Positions 41,299 through 52,129 of a DNA stretch of 64,000 bases are shown here, one piece after another. The position numbers were made by a program, and so were the translations under genes. The DNA lies in the NCBI GenBank assembly GCA_030374765.1, contig JARGXX010000099.1, positions 1,922,001 to 1,986,000 of the forward strand. The letters are read 5' to 3'. This DNA comes from Agarophyton chilense. Lineage: Eukaryota > Rhodophyta > Florideophyceae > Gracilariales > Gracilariaceae. The notes below the pieces were generated by a model. It did not search any database. It was not told the origin of the DNA and worked only from the letters and a program-made list of their open reading frames with translations. Position 1 is the stretch's first letter. Each line of letters starts with the position of its first letter.

Positions 41299-41853
41299 TT
41301 AGGTGCTACTAGATGACGCGGCCGTCGCCTTGCGTGCACGTGCAACGACCCGAGAACGCTCAAGTCGCTGTTTCGTATCTGTAAGGAATCCGATCGCAAA
41401 CAGCATCTCAAGCCATATTACCAGCGGAGCTGCAAGAATTGACTGAACAAGTGAATCTATAAGAGCGGGAGAATTCTTTTCGAAAGCGATGTGCCCTACA
41501 AACTGTGCAAACCAGGCTATAAAGTTGAACGCGAGAGCCCAAGGGACGTTGCCTTGCGGGCCTGCATACTGGGTCAGCTGTCTTGCAGTTATATAGAGAA
41601 ACAGAACAAAGGGTGTGAAGCAAACACCAATTTTCTGGTCAAGGAAAATGTAATAGATTGTGTAGCTAAGCACGAGGAGACGAGAAAAGTCAGATATGGG
41701 TGGTGGCAGTGGTATGGTTGATAATAGCATGAGAAACGTAATGATTAGAACCGGTATGAAGACCATATGAATCCTCTTGTTCGTGACATTGGAATGATAC
41801 GATTTGTAGAAGAGGTACTGTTTCTCCAAACTAAGAAGTTTTGAAACCCCCAT
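41299..41853 (-). CDS. Mpo1-like (DUF962) ER membrane protein, putative 2-hydroxy fatty acid dioxygenase
   Basis: A 184-aa single-exon protein. Family hallmarks: the N-terminal FYKSYHSNVTNKRIH with conserved histidines (H20, H29), and WFAQFVGHIAFEKNSPAL, the second histidine motif. Several hydrophobic segments (around residues 30-50, 60-90, 105-125 and 135-155) fit a small multi-pass membrane protein. Yeast Mpo1 is an iron-dependent dioxygenase of the ER in the alpha-oxidation of 2-hydroxy fatty acids from phytosphingosine breakdown. The basic, S-rich tail (RSRVVARARKATAASSSST) is likely cytosolic. Enzymatic identity is by family only. Confidence 0.9.
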   Translation of the reverse strand: MGVSKLLSLEKQYLFYKSYHSNVTNKRIHMVFIPVLIITFLMLLSTIPLPPPISDFSRLLVLSYTIYYIFLDQKIGVCFTPFVLFLYITARQLTQYAGPQGNVPWALAFNFIAWFAQFVGHIAFEKNSPALIDSLVQSILAAPLVIWLEMLFAIGFLTDTKQRLERSRVVARARKATAASSSST

Positions 41854-42292
41854 TTTCGAGGAATATGATGTAGTGCCGTGGATCGAACGCTGAGTTTCAA
41901 CAAGCAGATGTCCCGAAAGTAATTTGTCAAAGAGTACTTAAATGCAGAACGAGGCGGATGCAACCCACGGATCAAGCAATCAAAACCTTGGTTTGATATT
42001 ACGAGAAAACATGTGCCTTGCTACTATGGTCGAAATGAACAGCAGGCTTTTGCTTGTGGAAAAGACAAGATAGCGTTTTAACGCTTAATTCTTTGAAAAG
42101 AGACCAAACGGGAAGGAAAGTAGTACGGACCTCCGTAGCTTCCCAGTCGTATTCACACAGGGATGGGCTTGACAAGCAATCATAGAGGTGCAAGGTTTGT
42201 ATTTAACACAGCTCGGACATATTTTTTAGATCTCCTTTCTGTATTTTGATATAAAGTGTTTAGAAGTTTCCTGGTTTGCCAGCATAGCTAAC

Positions 42293-42375
42293 GTTCGTGT
42301 CGTATAATGGTTAACAGTGCCTCCGTATATCTCGCTGTCACCGAGGGGATCCGGGTTCAATTCCCGGCACGAGCT
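42293..42375 (+). tRNA. tRNA-Asp (GTC) with an 11-nt intron in the D arm
   Basis: Without 42314-42324 the sequence folds as a full 72-nt tRNA-Asp. Acceptor stem GTTCGTG (42293-42299) pairs with CACGAGC (42368-42374). The D arm is GTAT / AATGGTTA / GTAT with the usual wobble pairs. The anticodon stem TCTCG/CGAGG closes loop CTGTCAC, anticodon GTC at 42337-42339. The variable loop is GGAT, and the T arm is CCGGG-TTCAATT-CCCGG. The extra ACAGTGCCTCC (42314-42324) splits the D arm between positions 21 and 22. The B box GGTTCAATTCC is intact and a T5 terminator follows at 42387-42391. Oddities are a U2-G71 wobble and T as discriminator base where Asp tRNAs normally have G, so some decay cannot be excluded. 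Exact splice points are uncertain by a base. Confidence 0.82.
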
Positions 42376-42386
42376 AAGCCGCTTTC

Positions 42387-42391
42387 TTTTT
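42387..42391 (+). terminator. Pol III T5 terminator of tRNA-Asp
   Basis: Five T in a row 12 bp after the tRNA 3' end, the standard RNA polymerase III stop. Confidence 0.65.
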
Positions 42392-44324
42392 GATTGCACG
42401 TTTTCGTTCCCCGGGAACTGAAGTTTTTCAAAAACTTTGAAATTATCCTGTAGTCCTCAGTTTATATGTTCTTTTCCATCAAATAGACTACAGAGAAAAA
42501 CACAAGATCCAAAATATCGAGGCTGTCAAGCTTTGAGGACAACATTCAAGTTTTTGTTCTGTTTTTGATCTTGAACCATGGATTACTTCATGTGCTTCGC
42601 ACAACCGGCGAAGCACACATCTGTACATTTGCAATAGCCTCAGATTATAGTCAGACAAACTAAAATTTTTGGCTTCCCACACCGTTTAGCCAGCATTAAA
42701 TTGACGTCAAGGGTGGAAACAAACGGATGGAAAAGGGATTTTTACATCAAGTACAAAGCTGCTCTCGATTGACGTTTTTTATTCCAGTTGACTCATTCGG
42801 CTCCACGTATCCGAGCAAACGAACGAGTTTTGCAAATAAAGACATTTGAAAAATGATTGCAATAAACTGCGACAACACATGATCTTGGGGCCAAATCAAA
42901 TGCTCTTCGCCTTGAAAGAAAAAAAATACCCTGCAAAGCATTACTGATATTTCCATCAATCTGCAGAAACTTATCACATATCATAATATAGTCTCTTTTC
43001 GGGAGTTGTGTGATCCCACACACTGAAATATATATATATATATATATATGATAGTCTAATTTTGTAGGGGCTCTGTCAATGAGATTAGTATTCTTTGTAA
43101 TATATTAGTTTGATAGCCATCCGAGAAGAAAAATAAAGTTTAACTATGCATTTATCTATTGCTCTGCAATTCTTGACCAGAGAGTTGTTTGAATACCCCA
43201 CACCGTTTTTTAAAACCCCAGTTTGCAGCATTTCATGCTATGCTATAACTTTTTCATGTGCAAGCAGAGATTGCGAAACAACTTGAATCTCGGCACTGAC
43301 TTCCAGAATGGGTTTCGAGCTTTTTTCTGACAGAAAATCACAGTTGTTGATTCATTCTTTCTATGACATATTTGACGGAAGAGTAGATTTTTGGCCTCTG
43401 AAAGAAGAAAAAAACTAATATAAACTTTTAAGGATAAACAAATAGATTTTGATTTAAAAAAAGGAATACACTGTAAGTGGTTTAAAAAGTATCAATTATT
43501 TTTAGTCACCGAGGATGCAGCTGCAGCAATGAGGACGACAATTTGATGCATACAAATGGGTTCGTGGTGTAAATGTCAGGCTTGAACAACCTCGCATATG
43601 TGTTCTTTACCTTCTTCAGTATCACCGATAGGTCTTGAATAAATGCCATAAAAACGTGTCTCCAAACTCTTTTTTTAAAATCTCTGCTCGGATATGGGAA
43701 AACATGAATGAAATGATCCGAATTCTTGGCATGGGTAATGAAATTATAACAAGATGTTCTGCAAACATAAAAAACCATAAACCCATTCAAACTGTATATG
43801 TGTCTAATAGAACCATAAATAGCTGACCAAGTATGAAGCAGAGCTCAGTGACTACAAATAAAAATCAGTTCATCCCAACCATTGGCCATTAAGAAAAGGT
43901 TTCTTTATTCCGGCATTGTTCTTATAGTTTCAAGTATGAGAAGCAAGAAACATGTCACCGAGGGTGATGCAAATGATGATCTGAGGGTTATTGTTCCAAC
44001 CGATGTATCAACTGGAGGTATATTCGTGATGCTTTATGGTAGCGAGTATGCATAAACGACAAAATTTTTGGACGAAGGTGATATTTCTCTTATGTTCGTA
44101 GCGTAGAAAGTACAAAGGTGAGACGGAGGTAAGATGAAAAACTGGCCAGGTTTCGTTTCAGCGTAGCTCATTTTGCAACAGCTAGAATTTCATGCACGAT
44201 ATCCAACTTGCTGAACCGCAAACGTGTTTTTTCTTAGTCTGATAAAGGTTTATTTTACCAGTCGTCTCATTTGAATTAAAGATTCCCTAAACATTCCCGA
44301 AACATCATGTATCTATTCTCGCCG
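42392..44324. other. AT-rich gene-poor interval
   Basis: About 1.9 kb with a high A+T content, including a TA dinucleotide run (43028-43049). Frames are short and without recognisable domains. It marks the boundary between the host gene island and the right-hand transposon cluster. Confidence 0.5.
43028..43049 (+). repeat. (TA)n microsatellite
   Basis: An uninterrupted run of about 11 TA units. Confidence 0.85.
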
Positions 44325-44927
44325 CTATCTTGTGGCCCTTCTTTCCTCTCTTTTGCGTTCCCTCCTCCTGTAAGCCTCTTCTTTTCGTACTCTGCATGGG
44401 TGGGCGGGGTCGCTGTACGGCTTCAAGCCGCATCGCGCACATCGATCGTGAGCACGGTACATACGCCATTCACCCTTTTTTGCACGACCCCAGCTTACCT
44501 CAGAAGGATCTTTGGTGCGCTGTTGCGCAGCTGCAGGACTTGAGCCACCTTGATTCCCATTTCCACTCACTTGATTTCCTCTATTGACCTGGAGTCTTTC
44601 GGGGACTCTTTCGCTTTCACCGAAGGCTCGTTCTCGGATATCTTCTGTTGTATGCGGCTGTGGTCTGCTAGAGAACAGGCTCTGTGGTACATGCACCTCT
44701 TTTTTCATTGTTGCTTCCGGTTTGAGCCTATTCCACATCATAAGCTCTCTCCGGTCTTCAACTGCCCCCAAGCAGCCGATCGAATCGTATAACACGTTCT
44801 GCCAATGACTTTCATGCACCTTGGGTGTTCTCAAGACGCATAGTTTAGGGATATTGTATTCGGTTTGAAGTGATAAAGTCCCCGCTTTGTATGCAAACGC
44901 TTTCGAAACCACACTGTAGCTGATCAT
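44325..44927 (-). mobile_element. Gypsy gag remnant with CX2CX9HXC zinc knuckle
   Basis: A 200-codon frame whose C-terminal part reads MYRAHDRCARCGLKPYSDPAHPC followed by a basic tail (44394-44450 for the knuckle). The knuckle spacing CX2CX9HXC and wording match a knuckle inside the neighbouring gypsy remnant (about 47180-47232: DRCKKCDKSPLSDSNHPC). This is probably the end of a gag from the same clade, cut off from the rest of its element. A host gene is less likely. It is a fossil. Confidence 0.6.
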
Positions 44928-45472
44928 GGTACTTTGAGACCTCTTTTACTTGGTGATGAAAACAAAGATGAAGTTGAAGACCTTTTGAGATTTTACGATG
45001 TCTGGTGCTTTGATGAGAACCAGTTCGCAAAGGGGGTCTTAAATACTACCTTCAAGAACAAAAATAATGTTTGGAGAGTGATTTCTGTCGACCTGAAAGA
45101 ATTGCAAACCCCTCTCTTGTCAGCAGAATTTAATTCAATGATAAGAGGAAACAACCTAACAGCCACATATTACATCATTCTGTTCTCTCTCTCCTGTCAG
45201 TGCAGGCAAAGTTTAGTGAAAACATGACGATCATTATGATAGATGAGTGAATGGAAAATTGAGCTATTCTCACTAAAAAATATTTTAATTGCATTTAGGA
45301 TACATGTTGTACTACGGAGCGAGTTGTACGTATTTTGTAAATGCTTCTCCACTCAAGATAGAGCCAAGAAAAAGAGTCTTCAATTGGATCTGAAACCGTT
45401 TTCATCGTTCACCTGTACGGTGTTGGAGAACTACTTGGCGTTTTCCATTTAATGTAGAGTTGTATACGTGGG

Positions 45473-48400
45473 TCAATCGATGTCTTGATTTGTTCCGAGT
45501 AAGTTCATATCGAAGCAAGACCACCTTCGGGTCTCTGTAGCAGATAGAGGTTTGAAAGATACCTTTTTTAGGGAGCGAATAGGCACGGAAGAGCTGGGCA
45601 GTGTTTTGAGTGGTGGTGGATTTGGTTGCTGGGACCTAAATGACCATCTGTGAAGGTCTTTTTGCCATATCAAGAAAAGCATGATAAGCTCGTTTCATGG
45701 CTAGAAGCTCTTTTAGAAGGTCCAAAGTGAAGAATATCCAGCAGCAGATGGGTATCGGAATCGGCTGGAGGAGACTCTGACTCTGGAGGTTATCTGGCTT
45801 GTTTGCCTGGCACGAACGACAATTGCGTACGAAACGAAATATGACCGAATACATATGCGGCCAGTAAACACTCGTGGGAGCTGAATTGTCTGTCTTGCAG
45901 GCTCCAATGTTGCCGGTGCCATACAAGTAGTCAATCATTTAGCTGCGAATGGGTCTAGCAGGAATGGAGAGCCGTACGGAGCTGTGTCTCTGCAGTAATC
46001 CAGGCCATAAGATCTGAGGAGTTGGATTATGCTCTTTGGCATGCTGCAGGAGATATGTTGTGGTCCGGAAGCTGTTGAACAGTCAGGTAATGCTTTGTTC
46101 TGGGTGTTAGGCGTTCCATGGGTGTCTTTTCAGAAGTTGGTGAAGTCGTTTCGAGGACCTGTTTTCGCGAGAGATTCGGTTTAGGGGTTTCAGAGAAGTT
46201 TTAGCTTGGGTTTGAACTCGATATACCGTATAGGTTCGTGATCTGTATGGGGAATGAAGCGACGACCAAGACGAAATGGGCCCCAGACTCGAAGAGCAAT
46301 CATGACGGCATTGAGCTCTTGATCGCTGGTATTCCAATTGTTTTCGCAGGGGAAACTAGATAGAATAGGTAAGTAGTGGGATGTCCATCCTGAGAGGTAG
46401 TGGCCCCAACAGCATATTTAGAGGGGTCGGTTGCCAAGACAAGTTGCATTTTGGGGTCTCGGTTTTCCAAACGGGTGCGAAGGTGAGGGCTCCCTTGATT
46501 CGTTGGAAGGCAGATGGCTGCGTAGGCATGTACTCGAAGTTATGGAAGTGGAGGAAATCGGTTAGGGTGAGGAAAATTGCAGCATAGCCATTCACGAAGC
46601 GCCTGTACAAGTTGGTGAGATCTAGGAATTGTTAAATGTTCTATAAGTATACAGGGGTTGGTCAGTCTCTAATGGAAGTGATAAACCCGTCATGAGTACA
46701 CATTGCATCGGGAGAAACTGCGAACTTTATAAATTCCATTTCGGCGACGCTGAAGAAGCATTGGCTCGGCATGGCAAAAAGGCGGTGCCTACGAAAGGCC
46801 GACAGAACCTGCCGTTGGTGTAGCTTGTGCTCTTCAAAGAGCTTGCTGAATACCAGGATTTCATCTAGGTACGCAACTGTACAGGCTTCTTCCGGACGAA
46901 GAAACGGTAAAAGGAAAGGCGAAGGTGTCGAGGGGGTGCGGACTTTGCCGAGCTGCTTTCGAGGAGATGAAAACGTGCGAGGCGTCCGGGTACAGTTGGA
47001 ACGCAACTTCGTGACCGTTATGTTCGCCTTCGTATACAACGTCTCTGGTTGGGACGTTGTCGACTGGGGAGGAGCTGTATGAGCGGTCGAACAACTTTTG
47101 GGGCAGCACCAGGGTACGGCTGGTCTCTTTTCTTGCCTTCTAACAGGGCCTGTTGGTTATGAGGTCGGGGGGTTGGTTGCGACAGGGGTGGTTCGAGTCG
47201 CTCAATGGGCTCTTGTCACATTTCTTGCAGCGATCATTCGATCGGTAGACCTTATTCTCCAACTGGTTGTGGAACGCAACAGGGCCCAAACAGGCAGCCT
47301 TGGGGTTCTTGTTGATCATTGATGGACGAAAGCGGGCTCATTGGGTGTACGAGTAGAGTGATCCCTATCACGCAAGCTGGGGTACATCGTACAGCTTCTC
47401 ATGGAGGTTCTCGGGCCGTTGGGCCATCTTCTCGAGATGTAAATGGTCCGAACATTTTTAAAAACGTAGTCTATTTTGGAGGGGCCCCCATCTGGGAAGC
47501 AAACGGAAACCTTTCCCTTTGAAAAGGTAAATAGTGAAAGGTGGAACAGCTAGTGAGCTTTGTAGAGCGGAGTATCACACTTTTTTACGAGGTCGCGGAA
47601 CTATGCGATATGGTTCTCGGCCGAACCCTCAGAGATACATACGATGAGGCTTACTCGCACTCGCGCTGCGGTTTGTTCGTTCGCAGGTACGAACTCGGCT
47701 AGCATAGCTTCCTGTAGCTGTTCGAGGGTCGAGATTGAAGTCTCTTCGAGTGTCAGCTTTGTATACCAATTTCTTGCGGTATCCCGGGGGAGAAAGGACA
47801 CTATGTGCACTTTTTGAACAACGGAAAGCGCAGAAGAGAGTTTGATTACCTGCCGAATGCTTGCGACTAACCAGCGATCTTTTCTGAGAGGTAAGCTCGT
47901 TCTCGCGGGCGTGGTAGGAAGCAAAGTTGGCGGATCAGAACATTTGGATTTCGGTGGTTTGGGATCCATTGTTTGTTGATGGGAGGGAGGGAGAACCCCA
48001 AGAGTACGATAAATGGCCGGAGCATAAGGTGAGGGTTGATTGAGGACAAAAGGCAGAACGTCACTGGGCGGTGATCGTTCCTATATAGGGGGCTAGAGGT
48101 CATCCAAATGGATTTGGATGGCTTGAAGCTGGGCAATGTCCATCGCCATTTCCTGTTTCTGTTCATTGACTATAGCGAGGAGCGCCTTTGTGTTAGGGGG
48201 GAAGAGAGAGAGAGTGGGTGCTGTTACATTTGAAGGAGATGATTCAACAAGCATGGGGCCAACTGTTGGGTATGGGGCAAGTGGTTGGGAGGAGAGGTGT
48301 CCAAGGCGCGAATGGATCGCAGACGGAGGGCGGCGAAGAAATCGGGTTGGGGAAATGGCGAGTGTGGGAGGGACGGAGGTTGGGTCGAGATCTTGGCCTT

Positions 48401-48620
48401 CTGGGGGAGCGGTTTGGATGGCGGAGTAGTAGAGGCTGTGCAAGGACTTTGGTTTCGGCGAGGGTGCAGGGCTGTTGACGCGACGGCCAAGTTTGAACAA
48501 GGTAGATAAAGGTATTGTATGAATGGGATATTAAAAGGGGGACGGTTCAGTGGTTCTAGCGATAAGGAACGTGATAAAGATGCTACAAATTGTAATAAGA
48601 TGGGCGCAAATGCGCACAAT
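45473..48620 (-). mobile_element. Ty3/gypsy remnant (element 6), heavily broken
   Basis: A minus-strand remnant. Recognisable in element order: gag core (about 47.97-47.6 kb, with TARNWYTKL and AMLAEFVPAN), zinc knuckle (about 47.2 kb), reverse transcriptase with YLDEILVFSK (about 46.9 kb), RT/RNase H junction with MYRRFVNGYA (about 46.6 kb), and the integrase zinc-binding end with CRSCQANK (about 45.8 kb). Many breaks, old. No LTRs were recognised. Confidence 0.75.
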
Positions 48621-49277
48621 TGGTTTTATTTTGGGCGAGGGAGGTAAAAAGGTGCTTCGAAGGTGCCGCCTGCTGCCCGAGAAGGTAAGCAAGGCGAGTT
48701 CTTTCTTTCTTTTAAATTGATCTGTAGCATATTTGCTAAAACATCAACTCTTAAAGGTAACTATTTAAACTAAACAAAAGTGAAGTACAGAGGCGGTTCT
48801 AGAAAGGCTAAACGATGCGATTCAGGACGTGAATGCTTGTAGATTTAGACTACCGCGGGGGTGACATTGTCTGTAGGGGTTGTTTTAGGGGTTTTGTTTT
48901 AGGGGTTTTGCTTTAGGGGTTTTTGGGGTTGTTTGCACCTGTCACCCCCCAAGGTGGTCTAATCCTGCACGTAATCCCCCCCCCCATTCGCACAATCTCC
49001 CTTCTGGAAAAACCCGGCTTTACGTTTGACGATACGTTTTGTATTCTGATTTGTTTTAAGTGTAGCGTTTTTCGATATTTTACCTACGTTGAGTCACAAC
49101 CTTACAAAACCACTGTCAAAGTGCACAGACAGTACATAAGATAGACATCGACGACGACGGTGAAGTAAAGATAGTTCGTGCCTTCACTCCCAGTTTTAAT
49201 TAGGCGTGGATCCACGTCGCCTGAACGAAACCGTGAAGGAGAATTAAGGACGAAATTCAAAATAAAGCCTTGCAAAG
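48621..49277. other. Interval between two gypsy remnants; holds a TTTTAGGGG-type repeat
   Basis: No gene. It contains a short tandem TTTTAGGGGTTTTG-like repeat and a pyrimidine run at about 48.98 kb. Confidence 0.5.
48872..48930 (+). repeat. Short 14-bp tandem repeat, telomere-like (TTTTAGGGG)
   Basis: About three copies of a 14-bp unit containing TTTTAGGGG, with partial copies on both sides. Similar to T/A/G-type telomere units but very short. Confidence 0.6.
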
Positions 49278-50724
49278 TGTGAGCGCCATCTTTGGATGTG
49301 AGGCTGTAGGCTAGACGTTACAGTAAAGTTTGGCCAATATAAGCCTTTTCCGTTAATGAATGGCCCAGATAAATGTAATGAGATATAAATATTTCGAAAT
49401 TAACCTCTTTTTTTTATCTTCATAAACCAACGCAACTAAAGACTTACGTCAATAGTCACCAGGGGTCAGACACCCTGGCATACAGTCAGAAACTCCGGAT
49501 GTGTAACGATTGTTTCAGCCTTCCCATTTCTGCGTTAAACAGAAGCAAGCGTGTGAAATCCCTACAAGGCTTCCCAGAGAGAGGTAAAAACAAAAGGAAA
49601 TGTTTTCAATCTGTATTCAAAGCTGGTCTTTTGTAGGAAAGTTTACGCGGCACCACTTGCGGCAGCTTCTCGTCCAATACTAGACCCCAGATCACCACAA
49701 AGTAGTTACGACCGTTACAGGCTTTTCACTCTGTAAAGGCTTTCTAGAAAGACGCAGTACCGTTGGTAGACACAGTACATAAACATTCCACGCTAAGGGC
49801 ACTTCAACCGGTGCGGTGAGCTGATAGGGAGTGCTCCGACCAGCAAATCACGCCTCACTAGACCCCTGTACTGCAGCAAACGTCTCGCAGATTTTTATAA
49901 TGCATGGGGTTGCTCTTGCAGCGGCCGTTGCCTCACTCGACGACAGGCGGCAAACGCCTCACCTTTTGATATATTTTATGGGCTCGAAGCCAAAGGATAA
50001 TAATGCTTTTTGGTTTTAACTGTTTATTGAGGTCGTCCCACAGAGAATTGAGAGACATTGTAACCCTTTTTATAGAGATGTAGGACCTCCGATACGGAGC
50101 GCAAATGCATTACTACTCGATAGTTACTAATATGTGCTTCTAGGTTATTCTAATTGCTTTTGGTAACGTGTTAAGCACCACAATAACAAATAAAAATATA
50201 ACAACTAGATTATATCCCTAATGCGCCGTTATGGCTTTTCAAGCCATCTGTTTAATACAGAATGTAGAACCTGCTGGCTGTGAGGAAGCGGTGATAGCGG
50301 TTGAGCCCTGTAAGCCGTCGGGCCCTGATGGATCTTGAAGATGACACGTGGACGGGTCCACCTCCGGTAGACTGATGTAGATTATTATTTTATTTTAATT
50401 AGTGTTATAGATTAGCATTACAGTGCCAGGGAGATCTCAGCGCCTCGCCAGTACTATTTACTTGGCTTGAGTGACGCTTCTCCCTTAGAGTACGGTAGGA
50501 ACCGTTAGGATACTAAATAACCCCCTTTGTTATATTAGTTCCACCCTTTGGTCTTCAAGCCATCGTTTCCTTAGCTCCACCCTGTAGAACTACGCAGTAA
50601 ACGCCAGCCCATTGCACCAAGTACTCTGGGAGTGCCGCCGTTCAGGATTCGAACCTTAGAACCTGCTCAAATACGCTATCACCGGTCGAGACCCGTACGC
50701 TGACCCACCAGTCACTGCGTTACA
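49278..50724 (+). repeat. Upstream LTR of element 3
   Basis: Starts TGTGAGCGCC. Bases 49278-50259 match the LTR-like block of element 2 (11054-12083, reversed). I place the end at TTACA (50724) because a primer-site-like TGGTCTCCCGACG follows at 50728. An alternative end is ATACA at 50259, where similarity to element 2 stops. Confidence 0.55.
50643..50712 (-). other. tRNA-like sequence with a perfect B box near the end of the element 3 LTR
   Basis: On the minus strand, GGTTCGAATCC (a perfect B box) lies about 50 bp after an A-box-like TGGGTCAGCGTACGG. D and acceptor stems do not form, so this is at most a tRNA-derived remnant or a chance match. Confidence 0.25.
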
Positions 50725-50727
50725 TTT

Positions 50728-50745
50728 TGGTCTCCCGACGTAGAA
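50728..50745 (+). other. Possible primer-binding site of element 3
   Basis: TGGTCTCCCGACGTAG, three T after the ACA end of the proposed LTR. TGG complements a tRNA CCA end. The primer tRNA was not identified. Confidence 0.4.
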
Positions 50746-50966
50746 TCTCTTTGGAATAATTGAACGGACTACTGGAACAAAGAATTATTCGGATTCTAAC
50801 CTCAGCTTTAATTCCCCGACGGAGCAGAAGTACAGAAGCAACCGCCATTATGGATGCAGGAAAGACACCCAACCGAACAGACCATAGGGATCCTACGGCT
50901 GGAACAGCTGCCACTGCAACGCCGACAATGTCACCTGAACCTTAGGTTGATAATGTTAGTGACGGC

Positions 50967-52129
50967 ATGAGCACGAGAAGCCAGCCTCGAGGAGTACTGA
51001 CTCCCATGGACGACCCTGAAAAAATTCGCCGAGAACCCACGGTAGCAGCGCGTTTAAGAGAACGCCTCACCAGGGCCACCTCTAGGCCAGGAAAACTACA
51101 AGGAGAACCCCGTAAGACCGAAGGAATTAAAGAGAGTATTCCCACTGGGCTTGCCGACCTTCTGTGGCTACGTCTCCGTGAGCTGTGCTCAGCCCACGTG
51201 GATTACATTGTAAACATGCGACTCGCTACGGCGATCGATGACCATACGGATTACCTCGTTACGCGAATCGTCCCCAAGGTCATGGAGTCTGATCTATTCT
51301 TAGACTTTCTCATTCAGGCCGTTCAAGGAGCAATCACTAGCCAGTCAGGCAACGCGGTCCCTAGGACCACTTCACAAGTCAACCATCCGGCTTTCATATG
51401 GCAACCCCCTACCGAAATCCCAGGAGTGGCGGTATTACGCGCCCCTCGCCGGAAACACCACCAGGAAAATCCAATGGAAGGACAATCGAGGAGCAGAAGA
51501 GAGGCTCGGCGTCTAGATGAGAGACAGATTGCCCTACCCAATGGACAATATGAGGTGCAGCGACCTCAGGGCTCTATCGGATCTGATAGAGAGATCGATC
51601 CTTTACGTCCCTATTCCGCTGGAGAGAAAAGAAGTAACCGCAGGAGAAAGAAGAACTGAAGTAGCAAAAAAAAGACCATTCTGACACGAGTGATTCCGAA
51701 TCGGCCTCGACCAAAACGACCGACTCGGAAGTGTATAAGGCTGCCGCTAGAGGCCTTAGACCACTGACAACCACAAAAGAACTTTTCCTTAAGGTTCTAG
51801 ACTCCGGGAATTATCGGCTGGCCGACAGGTCCCCGAAATATTCTGGTTCGGAGGCACGCAGAGTCGCCAAATGGGCCAAACGGATGCAACTAACCATTAC
51901 GGACAAGTTCTCGGGTTCCGATCCCATTGCTGTCCTTAGGTTTCTCATTTTGTTCCGTACGGCCTGTGATCAGAACGGTGTCCACGAGGGCGCCGCTCTG
52001 TACCTTTTCCAGTTCTTTCTCACAGGACAGGCGCGTGACCGAGTGGTTTCGAAGATATCTGGCACAACTGACCTCGTGGATGTTAGGGACCCTGAGCTTC
52101 TGAGGTCATACCCTCAGGTTGTTCATTAA
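50967..52129 (+). other. gag-like region of element 3
   Basis: A region coding for a basic N-terminal part (MSTRSQPRGVL) with a helical middle, followed by a Ty3-type gag core with FSGSDPIAVLRFLILF and FQFFLTGQARDRV. It is placed between primer site and protease as expected. It is broken and treated as one fossil part. Confidence 0.65.

Noticed and set aside
43506-43790. 94-codon minus-strand frame in the AT-rich interval
   Set aside because: No recognisable domain; AT-rich context makes chance frames less expected, but nothing supports a gene.
49278-50259. Solo LTR or DNA transposon with its own target duplication
   Set aside because: The bases flanking the shared block do not match each other at either copy, and gypsy coding parts follow in the expected direction.
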